The notes beneath the pieces are model-generated. The model was given only the letters and a program-made list of their open reading frames with translations, was not told where the DNA came from and ran no database searches. A stretch of DNA of 38,515 bases from the NCBI GenBank assembly GCA_002428445.1, contig DIWJ01000025.1, positions 1-38,515 of the forward strand. Direction: 5' to 3'. Shown piece after piece: positions 7,612 through 16,443 of the stretch; the first letter of the stretch is position 1, and every line of letters starts with the position of its first letter. The translations under genes were made by a program, and so were the position numbers. The stretch is from Syntrophaceae bacterium UBA6109 (lineage in GTDB: Bacteria; Desulfobacterota; Syntrophia; Syntrophales; UBA6109).

Positions 7612-9447
7612 ATGGCGAATATGGATGCAGCGACGTTGTGGAATGATCTGCAGACCTCTGCGGACCGTGACGAATTCACCGCCGCATGGCTCGCCCTGCA
7701 GTGTTCCATGATCCGGGGATGTCTTCAGGGGGTTCTCGTTTTCGGGGATCCGTCGGCGGCGCCGTACGCGCCGGTCGCCTCGTGGCCGGAGAAGGGGCCC
7801 GCCGAACGGCTGGCGGATATCCTGAACCGGACGCTTTCCGAAAAGGAGGGGATGCTCGTGGAACTGCCCCCTCCCGAGGGACATCCCGGCGGGACGGAGC
7901 GGCGGTATGCGCTTGCCTATCCGATCACGGTCGATGAAACCCTCTTCGGAACCGTCGCCGTCGAGGTGGCGGCGGCTTCGGAGGATTCGCTCCGGGGCGC
8001 CATGGAGGGCCTGCAGTGGGGCGCCGTATGGCTGGAGAACATGGTCCGCAGGGAGAGGGGGACCGAAGACCGGAAAACGCTGAAGCGCCTGAAGGCGGCG
8101 GTCGACATCCTGGCGGTCGTGCTGGCGGAAGAGACCTTCCAGGCGGCCGCAACGGCCTTTGTCACGGAGGTCGCCACAAGACTGGGCTGCGACCGCGTCA
8201 GCCTGGGGCTGGCACGGGGACATTCCGTGCAGGTCCGGGCCATTTCCCATACGGCCATTGTGGGCAGGCAGATGGATCTCGTCCAGTCCATCCGGGCGGC
8301 GATGGAAGAGGCCGTCATGCAGCGCAGCGAGATCCTTTTTCCCGCTCCCCCGGGTGCGGCGGCGGCCGTCGTCCGCGACCACGAGCGTATGGCCCAGCGG
8401 CACGGCGCCCGGTCGATGCTCACGCTTCCCCTCTATGCGCGGGAGCGGTATTACGGGGTCCTGACACTGGAGAGGCAGGGCGACCGGCAGTTCACGAACG
8501 ACGATCTCACCTACATGAAGAGCGTGGCGGCGCTGTCCGGCCCGGCGCTGGAGAACAAGTACCACAACGACCGCCCCATCGTCTTCGGCGTCTTCGATGC
8601 GCTGAAACGGCAGGCGGTGAGGGCCTTCGGCGCCGGATACGCGGGCCGGAAGATCGCCATCGTTGTGGCGGCGGTCCTGATCGCCTTCTTTTCCCTGGCG
8701 AGGGATGAATACCGGCTTGCCGCCGATGCCGTTCTGGAGGGGTCGATCACCCGTTCCGTCGTGATTCCCATCGACGGCTACATCCGGGAGTCTTTCGTCA
8801 AGGCGGGCGACGTGGTCCGGAAGAACCAGGTGTTGTGCGGGATGGACGACCGGGACCTGCAGCTGGAGAGACGAAACTGGCTCAGCAGGAAAGGTCAGTA
8901 TCAGCGGCAGCTTCAGGAGGCCATTGCGAAACACAACCGCGCCGAGGCCAGCATCATCGACGCCCAGCTTGACCAGGCGGAGGCGCAGATCGCCCTCGTG
9001 GAAAACAAGCTGGCCCTGATCGCGATCCGGGCGCCGCTCGAAGGGATCATCATCCGCGGCGATCTCAGCCAGCGGCTCGGCAGCGCCGTGACGAAAGGCG
9101 AGGAGATCTTTCAGATCGCCCCGCTCGATTCGTACCGCCTGATCCTGAAGGTCGACGAACGGCGCATTGCCGACGTGTCGGAAGGACAGAAGGGCATGCT
9201 GGTGCTCTCCTCCCTGTCCGACAAACCCTTTGGTTTTTCGGTGAAAAAGATCACGCCCATCACCACGGCCGAGGAAGGCCGCAATTATTTCCGTGTCGAG
9301 GCGGACCTCGATGAGGTCTCTCCCCGGCTGAGGCCGGGCATGGAGGGCGTGGGAAAAATCAGCGTCGACCGCAGACTGGTCATCTCCATCTGGACGCGGG
9401 ATCTCGTCGACTGGCTCCGCCTCCGCCTCTGGTCCTGGCTGCCGTAG
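7612..9447 (+). CDS. GAF-domain / HlyD-type membrane fusion protein
   Basis: This 611-residue protein joins a sensory half to an adaptor half. Residues ~25-145 and ~163-315 look like two GAF-type domains (for example LGCDRVSLGL, RSMLTLPLYARERYYGVLTLER). One transmembrane helix lies at about 347-363, and an HlyD/RND adaptor part follows: a lipoyl-like half (VVIPIDGYIRESFVKAGDVVRKNQVL, about 383-408), a helical hairpin, the second lipoyl half (IRAPLEGIII) and a beta-barrel. Family knowledge places the GAF part in the cytoplasm and the adaptor in the periplasm. It would thus link an internal signal to an export complex. The start has no clear Shine-Dalgarno; ATG 7621 is an alternative. The next gene starts 9 nt after its stop, so they form an operon. 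Confidence 0.85.
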   Translation: MANMDAATLWNDLQTSADRDEFTAAWLALQCSMIRGCLQGVLVFGDPSAAPYAPVASWPEKGPAERLADILNRTLSEKEGMLVELPPPEGHPGGTERRYALAYPITVDETLFGTVAVEVAAASEDSLRGAMEGLQWGAVWLENMVRRERGTEDRKTLKRLKAAVDILAVVLAEETFQAAATAFVTEVATRLGCDRVSLGLARGHSVQVRAISHTAIVGRQMDLVQSIRAAMEEAVMQRSEILFPAPPGAAAAVVRDHERMAQRHGARSMLTLPLYARERYYGVLTLERQGDRQFTNDDLTYMKSVAALSGPALENKYHNDRPIVFGVFDALKRQAVRAFGAGYAGRKIAIVVAAVLIAFFSLARDEYRLAADAVLEGSITRSVVIPIDGYIRESFVKAGDVVRKNQVLCGMDDRDLQLERRNWLSRKGQYQRQLQEAIAKHNRAEASIIDAQLDQAEAQIALVENKLALIAIRAPLEGIIIRGDLSQRLGSAVTKGEEIFQIAPLDSYRLILKVDERRIADVSEGQKGMLVLSSLSDKPFGFSVKKITPITTAEEGRNYFRVEADLDEVSPRLRPGMEGVGKISVDRRLVISIWTRDLVDWLRLRLWSWLP

Positions 9448-9456
9448 GGTGGATTC

Positions 9457-11601
9457 ATGTCGGAAAAGACCCTGTACAGCAATTCCTGGTATCGCGTGGC
9501 GGATCTCCGGCCGTTCGTGAGAAATCATGCGGAAATCCACCGTCACGATTACCGGGGCGAGGTGTGGTACGTCGTCCAGGACCACTCCAGCGGCCGCTTC
9601 CACCGCTTCACGGAGAAAGCCTATCTCGTCATCGGCCTCATGAACGGAAAGCGGACGCTGCAGGAAATATGGGAGGCGGCCTGCGAGAAACTCGGCGAAG
9701 ACATGCCGACCCAGGACGAGGTCATCGCGCTTCTCTCCCAGCTCCATCAGGCGGACATTCTCCAGTCCGACATCTCCCCGGACATGGGGAATCTCAACCG
9801 CCGGCAGCAGAAGGACCGGCATTCGCGTTTCTGGAATGCGCTTCGTTCGCCGCTGGCCCTGCGTCTCCCCCTCCTCGATCCCGACCGTTTTCTGGAGAGG
9901 ACGATGGGAATGGCGCGCCCCTTCCTCAGCCTGCCGGCGGCCCTCGCCGGGCTGGCGATCGTGACATGGGCCGTTGTCCTGGCGTTCACCTTCTGGCGGG
10001 ACCTGACGGAGAATCTGGCCGACCGCATCCTCCTCCTGGAAAACGTCCTCGCCTTCTGGCTCATCTATCCCGCCGTGAAGGTATTTCATGAATTCGGACA
10101 CGCCTACGCCGTCAAGCGGTGGGGCGGGGAAGTCCACGAGATGGGCGTGATGTTCATCGTCTTCATGCCCATTCCCTATGTCGATGCATCGGCGGCTTCG
10201 GCTTTCCGGAGCCGCTGGAAACGGATCGTCGTCGGGGCCTCGGGCATCGCCGTCGAACTGGTCATCGCCTCCCTGGCGATGATCCTGTGGGTGAATCTCG
10301 AAGCTGGCGCCGCCAGGGCGGTTGCCTTCAACACCATGATCATCGCCGGCGTATCGACCCTCTTCTTCAACGGCAACCCCCTGCTGAAATTCGACGCCTA
10401 TTACGTTCTGTCCGATCTTCTGGAAATCCCCAATCTGGGAACGCGGTCCAACCGGTATCTCGGATATCTCTTCCAGCGTTATCTGATCCGGAGCCGGGAG
10501 GCCGAATTCCCGCTCTCGGACCGGGGAGAAGCGGCATGGCTCTTCCTCTACGGCGTTGCCTCTTTTTTCTACCGGATCTACATCACGCTGCAGATCGCCC
10601 TTTTTGTGGCCGCCCGGTTCTTCTTCATCGGCATCCTGATCGCCCTCTGGGCCGTGGGCGGTCTTCTGATCCTGCCGCTGGTGCGGGTGATCCGTCTCGT
10701 CCTGTCCCAGCGCGAACTGTACCGACTGCGCGGCCGCATCATCGCGCTGGGCCTGGTCGCGGCCGGAGGTCTCGCGTTTCTGGTCGCGGCGATCTCCCTT
10801 CCGTCCTTCACGACGGCGGAAGGCATCCTCTGGCCCGGAGACCAGGCGCAGATCCGCACCGGCGCCAAGGGATTTGTCCGGGAAATTCTGGCCGCTCCGG
10901 GGAGCAAGGTCCGGCAGGGGCAGCCGCTGATCCGCTGCGAGAACGCCGAGCTCCTCTCCCAGGTGCGCGTACTGGAGGCGGAGCGCCGGGAGAGCGTGGC
11001 CCGGCACCGGGTCGCATTCGTCAGGGACCGCAACGAAGAGCGGATATTCCGGGAAGAGATCGCCCGCATCGACGTCGCGCTTGCCAAGGCGAAGGAAGAG
11101 CTGGCGGCGCTCACGGTCCGCAGCCCCGGAGAGGGTGTTTTCCTCCTGCCGCAGGCGGAGAATCTGCCCGGACGCTTCCTGAAGAGGGGGGAGGCGCTGG
11201 GATTCGTGGTCGATTACGCCAGAGTTCATGTCCGGGTCGTGATCCCGCAGGCCGACGTGGACCGGGTGCGGAGCAACGTACGCTCCGTGCGGTTGCGCCT
11301 TGCCGAGGCCCTTTCCGCGGAAGTCCCTTCGGAAGTGGTCCGGGAAGTCCCTGCCGCCTCGAGCGATCTCCCCAGCCTCGCCCTTTCGCTGCAGGGCGGA
11401 GGCTCCATCGCCCTCGATCCCAGGGGGGGGAAGTCGCAGTCTTTCGAGAATTTCTTTCACTTCGACCTGCTGGCGCCGGCGGCGGCGGGAGCGCGGATCG
11501 GCGAGCGGGTCTATGTCCGTTTCGAGCATGACCCGGAATCCCTGGCGCGCCGGTGGTACAGAACGATCCGGCATCTTTTCCTGCGGACATTCGATGTCTG
11601 A
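9457..11601 (+). CDS. PqqD-like / M50 metalloprotease / HlyD fusion membrane protein
   Basis: This 714-residue protein has three parts. Residues ~20-105 resemble PqqD-type winged-helix peptide-binding domains (RHDYRGEVWYVVQDHSSGRFHRFTEKAY...L). The middle is an M50 (site-2 protease-type) core with zinc motif HEFGH at 211-215 and the second motif GNPLLKFDAYY, whose Asp313 is the likely third ligand. It has several membrane helices (about 155-180, 190-210, 255-280, 285-305 and a pair near 365-400). After another helix (~430-450), residues ~455-700 form an HlyD-like lipoyl/barrel-sandwich region (AKGFVREILAAPGSKVRQGQPLI). M50 proteases cut within the membrane, and PqqD domains bind leader peptides. 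The fusion could recognise, cut and hand over an exported substrate. It is tightly linked to the GAF-HlyD and SecA-like genes. Confidence 0.85.
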   Translation: MSEKTLYSNSWYRVADLRPFVRNHAEIHRHDYRGEVWYVVQDHSSGRFHRFTEKAYLVIGLMNGKRTLQEIWEAACEKLGEDMPTQDEVIALLSQLHQADILQSDISPDMGNLNRRQQKDRHSRFWNALRSPLALRLPLLDPDRFLERTMGMARPFLSLPAALAGLAIVTWAVVLAFTFWRDLTENLADRILLLENVLAFWLIYPAVKVFHEFGHAYAVKRWGGEVHEMGVMFIVFMPIPYVDASAASAFRSRWKRIVVGASGIAVELVIASLAMILWVNLEAGAARAVAFNTMIIAGVSTLFFNGNPLLKFDAYYVLSDLLEIPNLGTRSNRYLGYLFQRYLIRSREAEFPLSDRGEAAWLFLYGVASFFYRIYITLQIALFVAARFFFIGILIALWAVGGLLILPLVRVIRLVLSQRELYRLRGRIIALGLVAAGGLAFLVAAISLPSFTTAEGILWPGDQAQIRTGAKGFVREILAAPGSKVRQGQPLIRCENAELLSQVRVLEAERRESVARHRVAFVRDRNEERIFREEIARIDVALAKAKEELAALTVRSPGEGVFLLPQAENLPGRFLKRGEALGFVVDYARVHVRVVIPQADVDRVRSNVRSVRLRLAEALSAEVPSEVVREVPAASSDLPSLALSLQGGGSIALDPRGGKSQSFENFFHFDLLAPAAAGARIGERVYVRFEHDPESLARRWYRTIRHLFLRTFDV

Positions 11602-11643
11602 GCGCGCCGATGGGAAACGGGATTTGAGAAGAAGAGATTGCCT

Positions 11644-13650
11644 ATGACGCGAGATGTCTCGGCCTGGCCGCCGGCGGACTATTTTGTCCGTCCGGAGCGG
11701 CGGCAGCGGCGGCGGACGGTTGTCGACCGCATGGTTCGGGAATTGTCCGGCGGCGCGGTCCGGGCGACGCGCCTTCTTCTCAGCAGCCCGAAGGGCATCG
11801 TGGAAGGCGTCAGGCGGCGGGAGAAGGGGCTACAGGACGCAACGGACGCGGCCATCCGGGAAAGGGCGGACTCCTTGAAACGGAGTCTCCGGGCGGAAGG
11901 GTTCCGGCCGAATCTCGTGGCGGAGGCCTTTGCGCTCGTAAGAGAAATTGCGGGCCGGACGCTGGGAATGAGGCATTTCGACTGCCAGCTGATCGGCGGT
12001 GTCGCCCTGCTGCACGGGTTCCTCGTGGAAATGGATACGGGCGAAGGAAAGACGCTGGTGGCGACGCTGCCCGCCGCGGCTGCCGCGCTGGCCGGCCTGC
12101 CCGTCCACGTCGTCACGGTCAATGACTACCTTGCCGGGCGCGACGCGGAATGGATGGGCGCGGTCTACCGCTTTCTGGGATTGACCGTCGGCTGCGTGGT
12201 CCACGGGAAGGCGCCGGCCCAGCGTCGCGAGGCATACCGCTGCGACATCACCTACTGTACGAACAAGGAGATCGTCTTCGATTACCTGCGGGACCGGCTG
12301 GTCCTCGGCGAGTCCTCCGATCCGCTGCGCCTGTACGGGGAGCACCTTTACGAAAGCCGGGGGAAAAATGACAGACTTCTCCTCCGGGGTCTGCATTACG
12401 CGATCGTCGACGAAGCGGACAGCGTCCTCGTCGATGAGGCCCGGACGCCGCTCATCCTGTCGAGAAGGGAGACGTCAGAGGAAGAGCGGACCGTCGCCGG
12501 GCAGGCGCTGGCGGCCGCCGGTGGCCTCGCCGAAGGGGTCGACTACCGGGTGGAGTATGAAGCGGATCACGGTCTGAAACGCATCGTTATCACGGATGCC
12601 GGGAGGAACCACATCCGCCGGATCACGGAAACCCTGGGCGCGGCGTGGCGCGGCGCTGTCCGCAGGGAGGAACTGGTGAAGAAGGCGCTCGCGGCCGTCC
12701 GGCTCTTTCACCGTGATGAACACTATCTGGTTCGCGGCGGCAAGGTGCAGATCATCGACGAGTTTACGGGCCGGGTGATGCCGGACCGCTCGTGGGAGGG
12801 CGGGCTCCATCAGCTCATCGAAGCGAAAGAGGGATGCGAGATCACCGGGCAGCAGGAAACGGCGGCTCGCATCAGCTATCAGCGCTTCTTTATGAAGTAC
12901 CTGCGGCTCAGCGGGATGACGGGGACGGCCCGCGAGGTGAAGGGAGAGCTATGGTCCATCTACGCCCTGCCGTTCATGAGAATCCCGACGAACCGGCCGG
13001 TGCGGCGGCACCCCTTTCCCGACCGCCTCTTTGCGTCGGCGGACGACAAATGGCATGCGGTGGTGCACAGGATCGGGGAAATCCACGGTAGCGGGAGGCC
13101 CATCCTTGTGGGGACGCGGACCGTGGCGGCTTCCGAACATCTGGGCGCGCTGCTCTCGGCGGCCGGGCTCCCCTATCAGATTCTCAACGCGAAGCAGGAT
13201 GAGGAAGAGGCCCGGATCGTGGCGCAGGCGGGCGAAGCCGGCCGGATCACGATTGCCACCAACATGGCCGGAAGGGGCACGGATATCAAGCTCGCCCCCG
13301 ACGTTATCGAAAAGGGAGGGCTGCACGTCCTGATGACGGAGCGCCATGAAGCGGGGCGGATCGACCGGCAGCTTGCGGGCAGGTGCGGACGTCAGGGGGA
13401 CCCGGGAAGCTACGAAGCCTTCCTGTCGCTCGAGGACCCGCTTCTGGAAAACGCCGCCTCCGGCTTCTGGAGCCTGGCGACGAAGTGGTCGAAAGGATTC
13501 GGCTATGGTATATGGAAGAAGTCGGGACGGCGGATGATGTTCCGTGCTCAAGAGAAGCTGGAGAAGGCGCATGCCGGAGCGCGGAAACGACTCCTGAACT
13601 TCGATGACGAACTGGGAGATACGCTGTCCTTTTCAGGGAGGAACTCTTAG
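11644..13650 (+). CDS. SecA-like translocase ATPase lacking the C-terminal region
   Basis: This 668-residue protein starts at ATG 11644 (TTG 11638 is an in-frame alternative). It has clear SecA motor motifs: Walker A DTGEGKT (131-137), VHVVTVNDYLAGRDAEWM, Walker B within IVDEADSVLVDEARTPLI (~254-271), the cross-linking-domain segment TGRVMPDRSWEGGLHQLIEAKE, LSGMTGTA, and second-motor motifs ATNMAGRGTDIKL and RIDRQLAGRCGRQGDPGS. It ends just after the scaffold-helix segment RKRLLNFDDELGD. Housekeeping SecA runs to about 830-900 residues, adding the rest of the helical scaffold, the helical wing and a zinc tail, all missing here. No frameshift is visible, so this is probably a specialised accessory SecA. 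It lies between M50-HlyD and adaptor genes, suggesting it drives a dedicated substrate, possibly the repeat protein at 1-1749. Confidence 0.88.
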   Translation: MTRDVSAWPPADYFVRPERRQRRRTVVDRMVRELSGGAVRATRLLLSSPKGIVEGVRRREKGLQDATDAAIRERADSLKRSLRAEGFRPNLVAEAFALVREIAGRTLGMRHFDCQLIGGVALLHGFLVEMDTGEGKTLVATLPAAAAALAGLPVHVVTVNDYLAGRDAEWMGAVYRFLGLTVGCVVHGKAPAQRREAYRCDITYCTNKEIVFDYLRDRLVLGESSDPLRLYGEHLYESRGKNDRLLLRGLHYAIVDEADSVLVDEARTPLILSRRETSEEERTVAGQALAAAGGLAEGVDYRVEYEADHGLKRIVITDAGRNHIRRITETLGAAWRGAVRREELVKKALAAVRLFHRDEHYLVRGGKVQIIDEFTGRVMPDRSWEGGLHQLIEAKEGCEITGQQETAARISYQRFFMKYLRLSGMTGTAREVKGELWSIYALPFMRIPTNRPVRRHPFPDRLFASADDKWHAVVHRIGEIHGSGRPILVGTRTVAASEHLGALLSAAGLPYQILNAKQDEEEARIVAQAGEAGRITIATNMAGRGTDIKLAPDVIEKGGLHVLMTERHEAGRIDRQLAGRCGRQGDPGSYEAFLSLEDPLLENAASGFWSLATKWSKGFGYGIWKKSGRRMMFRAQEKLEKAHAGARKRLLNFDDELGDTLSFSGRNS

Positions 13651-13656
13651 AAGACG

Positions 13657-14388
13657 ATGCGAACCGCCATTCGAATTCCCCATGTTTTCCTGCTGTGCCT
13701 GGTCCTCCCGTGCCTCGGGGCCGCGCCGTCCGATTCTCTGAGAGGCCTGCTCGAACCGAGCGAAATCGTCGAACTGAGCAGCCAGGTGCCGGGCATCATC
13801 GAGGAAGTCCTTGCCGATCGCGGGGACCGGGTGAAGAAGGGACAGGTACTGGTCAGACTGCAGGCGGGGGTGGAGAAAGCGGCCGTGGATCTGGCAGTCG
13901 CCCGCCTCGAGTTCGGGAAGCGCAAGGTCCAAAGGAACGAAGAACTGTACCAGAAGCAGCTGATTTCCATCCACGACAAAGACGAGATGGAGACGGAGGT
14001 GCGGCTCACGGAACTGCAGCTGCGGGATGCGACGGAGAAACTGAGGATGCGCACCATCGCCAGCCCGGTCGACGGCGTGGTTGTGAAACGGAAGCTGTCC
14101 CCCGGGGAATACGTCGGCGAAGGGTCCATCATGACCATCGCCCGCGTGCACCCGATCAACGCCGAGATCGTCGTCCCCGTGGCGATGTACCGGAAGATCC
14201 GCACGGGGATGCTGGCGGAAGTGCGGCCCGAGGCGCCGGCGGGCGGCGTATACCGGGGCAAAGTCGTGGTCGTCGACGAGGTGATCGATGCGGCCAGCGG
14301 CACCTTCGGCGTCCGCGTCGAGCTGCCGAATCCCGATCATCGGATCAGCGCCGGGCTGAACTGCACGGTCCGTTTCCTTTTGCAGTGA
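13657..14388 (+). CDS. Periplasmic adaptor (membrane fusion) protein, RND/HlyD type
   Basis: This 243-residue protein has an N-terminal signal sequence (residues 1-22, HVFLLCLVLPCLGAA) and no further membrane helix. The first lipoyl half is VPGIIEEVLADRGDRVKKGQVLVRL (about 44-68), followed by a short helical hairpin (~70-130), the second lipoyl half IASPVDGVVVKRKLSPGEYV and a beta-barrel (INAEIVVPVAMYRKI..GMLAEV). It is short for an RND adaptor. It begins 6 nt after the SecA-like stop codon and so belongs to that operon. No TolC-like outer-membrane gene is present in the window. Confidence 0.85.
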   Translation: MRTAIRIPHVFLLCLVLPCLGAAPSDSLRGLLEPSEIVELSSQVPGIIEEVLADRGDRVKKGQVLVRLQAGVEKAAVDLAVARLEFGKRKVQRNEELYQKQLISIHDKDEMETEVRLTELQLRDATEKLRMRTIASPVDGVVVKRKLSPGEYVGEGSIMTIARVHPINAEIVVPVAMYRKIRTGMLAEVRPEAPAGGVYRGKVVVVDEVIDAASGTFGVRVELPNPDHRISAGLNCTVRFLLQ

Positions 14389-14632
14389 CGCCGCGGCGGC
14401 CCGCTGGAAACCGGCGCCGCAGGGACGCGGCGGACGAATCGTGCCTTGTCTTTTTCCACCTTTTGTATTAAGGAGCCACATGCCCTTTGGGATGGCGTCA
14501 GGCCCCGTCGGGGAGCGATCCGCTGTGCCGGGGAAAGCTGCAGATCCGGACAATCGGCGCAGGGCGGCGGCAGTGTGGTCATCGCCGGTCAAGAGGAAGG
14601 TGAAACGGGATTTCGGGGAGAAGGGGAGGCAT

Positions 14633-14971
14633 ATGAGAAAGATCGCCGCGGCTGTCTTGGTTCTCTTTTTGTTCTGTTCGTGTACGCCCGCCATCGTGAA
14701 GAACAATGCGAATCTGATGAAGCTGAAAGTCGGGATGGCGCAGGACGAAGTCGCCACGATCATGGGCGTTCCCGTCCTGAGCGAGTCTTATGAAGCGTCC
14801 GGGGGAGAGCGGGTCACGATTCTTTACTACCGGACGGAGGAGAAGAAGACAACCGTGCTGTCCGCGAAGGACGAATGCACCCCCGTCGTATTCGTCAACG
14901 GGAAACTGGCGGGATGGGGCGACAGGCTGACGGTTTCCGATATCCATCTGCTCAAGGTCAAATCGAGGTAG
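14633..14971 (+). CDS. Small BamE/SmpA-like lipoprotein
   Basis: This 112-residue protein starts at ATG 14633 after GGGGAGG. It carries a lipoprotein signal with the cleavage Cys at residue 17 (FCSC). The mature part has LMKLKVGMAQDEVATIMGVPVL, the turn typical of the SmpA/OmlA (BamE-like) fold, then strands RVTILYYRTE and TPVVFVNGKLAGWGD. BamE-like proteins are small periplasm-facing lipoproteins, some of them part of the outer-membrane assembly machine; this one may be a divergent relative. It is 245 bases downstream of the export operon, so it need not belong to it. It converges with the kinase gene at 15003. Confidence 0.8.
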   Translation: MRKIAAAVLVLFLFCSCTPAIVKNNANLMKLKVGMAQDEVATIMGVPVLSESYEASGGERVTILYYRTEEKKTTVLSAKDECTPVVFVNGKLAGWGDRLTVSDIHLLKVKSR

Positions 14972-15002
14972 GCCCCTGAGGGATCGCGCTGGCGTTTTCC
15001 CC

Positions 15003-16295
15003 TCAGCCGCAGGACAGCAGCTGATCGGCGTAGGTGAGCCGCTCGATCAGGAGCCGGATGAAGACGCTGTTGAAGCGCGCCCGTAGGAAGGCCGACGAAT
15101 TGGCCAGGGACTCCGGCTCGATGCGGATGAGCGTCACGGGCGTCACCGAGGAGACCGTCGCCGTCCGGGGCGCCTCGTGCGGATTCAGGAACGCCATTTC
15201 CCCGATGCTTGAGCCTGCCAGGATCGCGCTCAAGGGCCGTCCCTTCTTCGTTACCTGGACCTTCCCTTCCACCAGGATATAGAAGAACTTGTCGCGTTTT
15301 CCCTTCCCCTCCGCAAGGATGGTCCTGCCTGCCGGCAGCTTGATCCACTTGCTGATTCTCAGGGTTTCCCACAGCTCGACGTCGCTGAAGTCCATGAAGA
15401 AGGAGAGGGGCTTGAGCAGGTTGAACTTCTCCGTTTCCGTGATGCTCCCCTGCGCCTTCCCCAGGTGCTTGAACGTCATGACCAGGTCCGTGGCGAAGGT
15501 GCTCCAGTCGGAATAGCGGCGCGAACACTCCTTCTCCAAGGCGCGGTGGACGATGTTCTCCAGCTCGGCGGGGATCTCCCGCCTCAGCGTGCGCAGGGGC
15601 GGATGAGCGTCGTGGATGATCTTGTAGACGAGGGAGAAGTCGTTGTCCGCCTTGAAGGGCAGGTGCCCCGTCAGGAGCTGGTAGAGGACGACGCCCAGAG
15701 AAAAGATGTCCGTCTGCAGCGTCAGGGGCGCGCAGCCCAGTTGCTCCGGGGACATGTAGGCGGGGGAGCCGACCATGCCGATCAATTGCGTGATTTCCGA
15801 TTGCATGACGAGCGCGGCCCCGAAGTCCGTCAGCTTGATTGTACCTTCCCGGGTCATCAGGATGTTGGCCGGCTTGATGTCCCGATGGATCAGGCCGCAG
15901 TGGTTCGCATACTCCAGCGCCAGGCAGCACTTGAAAGCGATCTCCACCACTTCCCGGATCGGCAGGAGGTTGTCCGCCTTCGTATAGGGCTGGAGGGTCG
16001 AGCCGTCGACGTATTCCATGATGATGAAGGCCTGACGGTCATTGTCGAATGCGTCGTAAACCCCCACGATGTGGGGATGATCCAGGCGCCCCACGAGGCT
16101 CGCCTCGTTCTTCCACATGTGACGGTAGCGCGCACCCTGGTCGGGATCGTTGAAGATCTCCCGGTTGGCGAGCTTGATGGCGATCTGGCGCCCCGTAAAG
16201 GGATCGGCCGCCAGGTAAACGACGCCGCTGCTGCCGTGGCCGAGTTCCCGGATGATCTCGTATTTGCCGATCTTCTTGGGGGTGGCGTTCTTCAT
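15003..16295 (-). CDS. Ser/Thr protein kinase fused to a cyclic-nucleotide-binding domain
   Basis: This 430-residue protein has a Hanks-type kinase at residues ~10-275: glycine loop GHGSSGVVY, catalytic Lys41 (AIK), HRDIKPAN with catalytic Asp139, DFG at 157-159 and SPEQ in the activation-segment end. Residues ~300-420 form a cyclic-nucleotide-binding (cap-type) fold with LPAGRTILAEGKGKRDKFFYILVEGKVQV and the phosphate-cassette region GSSIGEMAFLNPHEAPRTATV. There is no membrane helix, so it is cytoplasmic. The fusion suggests kinase activity controlled by a bound nucleotide such as cAMP or cGMP, as in eukaryotic PKG, although the ligand is not shown. It converges with the lipoprotein gene. 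Confidence 0.92.
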   Translation of the reverse strand: MKNATPKKIGKYEIIRELGHGSSGVVYLAADPFTGRQIAIKLANREIFNDPDQGARYRHMWKNEASLVGRLDHPHIVGVYDAFDNDRQAFIIMEYVDGSTLQPYTKADNLLPIREVVEIAFKCCLALEYANHCGLIHRDIKPANILMTREGTIKLTDFGAALVMQSEITQLIGMVGSPAYMSPEQLGCAPLTLQTDIFSLGVVLYQLLTGHLPFKADNDFSLVYKIIHDAHPPLRTLRREIPAELENIVHRALEKECSRRYSDWSTFATDLVMTFKHLGKAQGSITETEKFNLLKPLSFFMDFSDVELWETLRISKWIKLPAGRTILAEGKGKRDKFFYILVEGKVQVTKKGRPLSAILAGSSIGEMAFLNPHEAPRTATVSSVTPVTLIRIEPESLANSSAFLRARFNSVFIRLLIERLTYADQLLSCG

Positions 16296-16443
16296 GAAGG
16301 CTGCCGTAAAGACGAACCTGTATTTCCGCCGGCGGAAACAGATACCTTGAGGGTGCGGAGAATCCGCACCCGGCGAGATTGAAACAACCGTTCCGGGCCT
16401 TCCCCGGGGCAGGGGACCCCGGCGGGAGCGGCGTGAAAACGGA

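Noticed and set aside
6994..11574. A 1526-residue minus-strand open frame across the DUF3467, GAF-HlyD and M50-HlyD genes
   Set aside because: It is antisense to three genes with clear domains, is rich in Arg/Asp/Gly/Pro from GC-skewed codons, and shows no domain or ribosome-binding site. High GC content explains its length.
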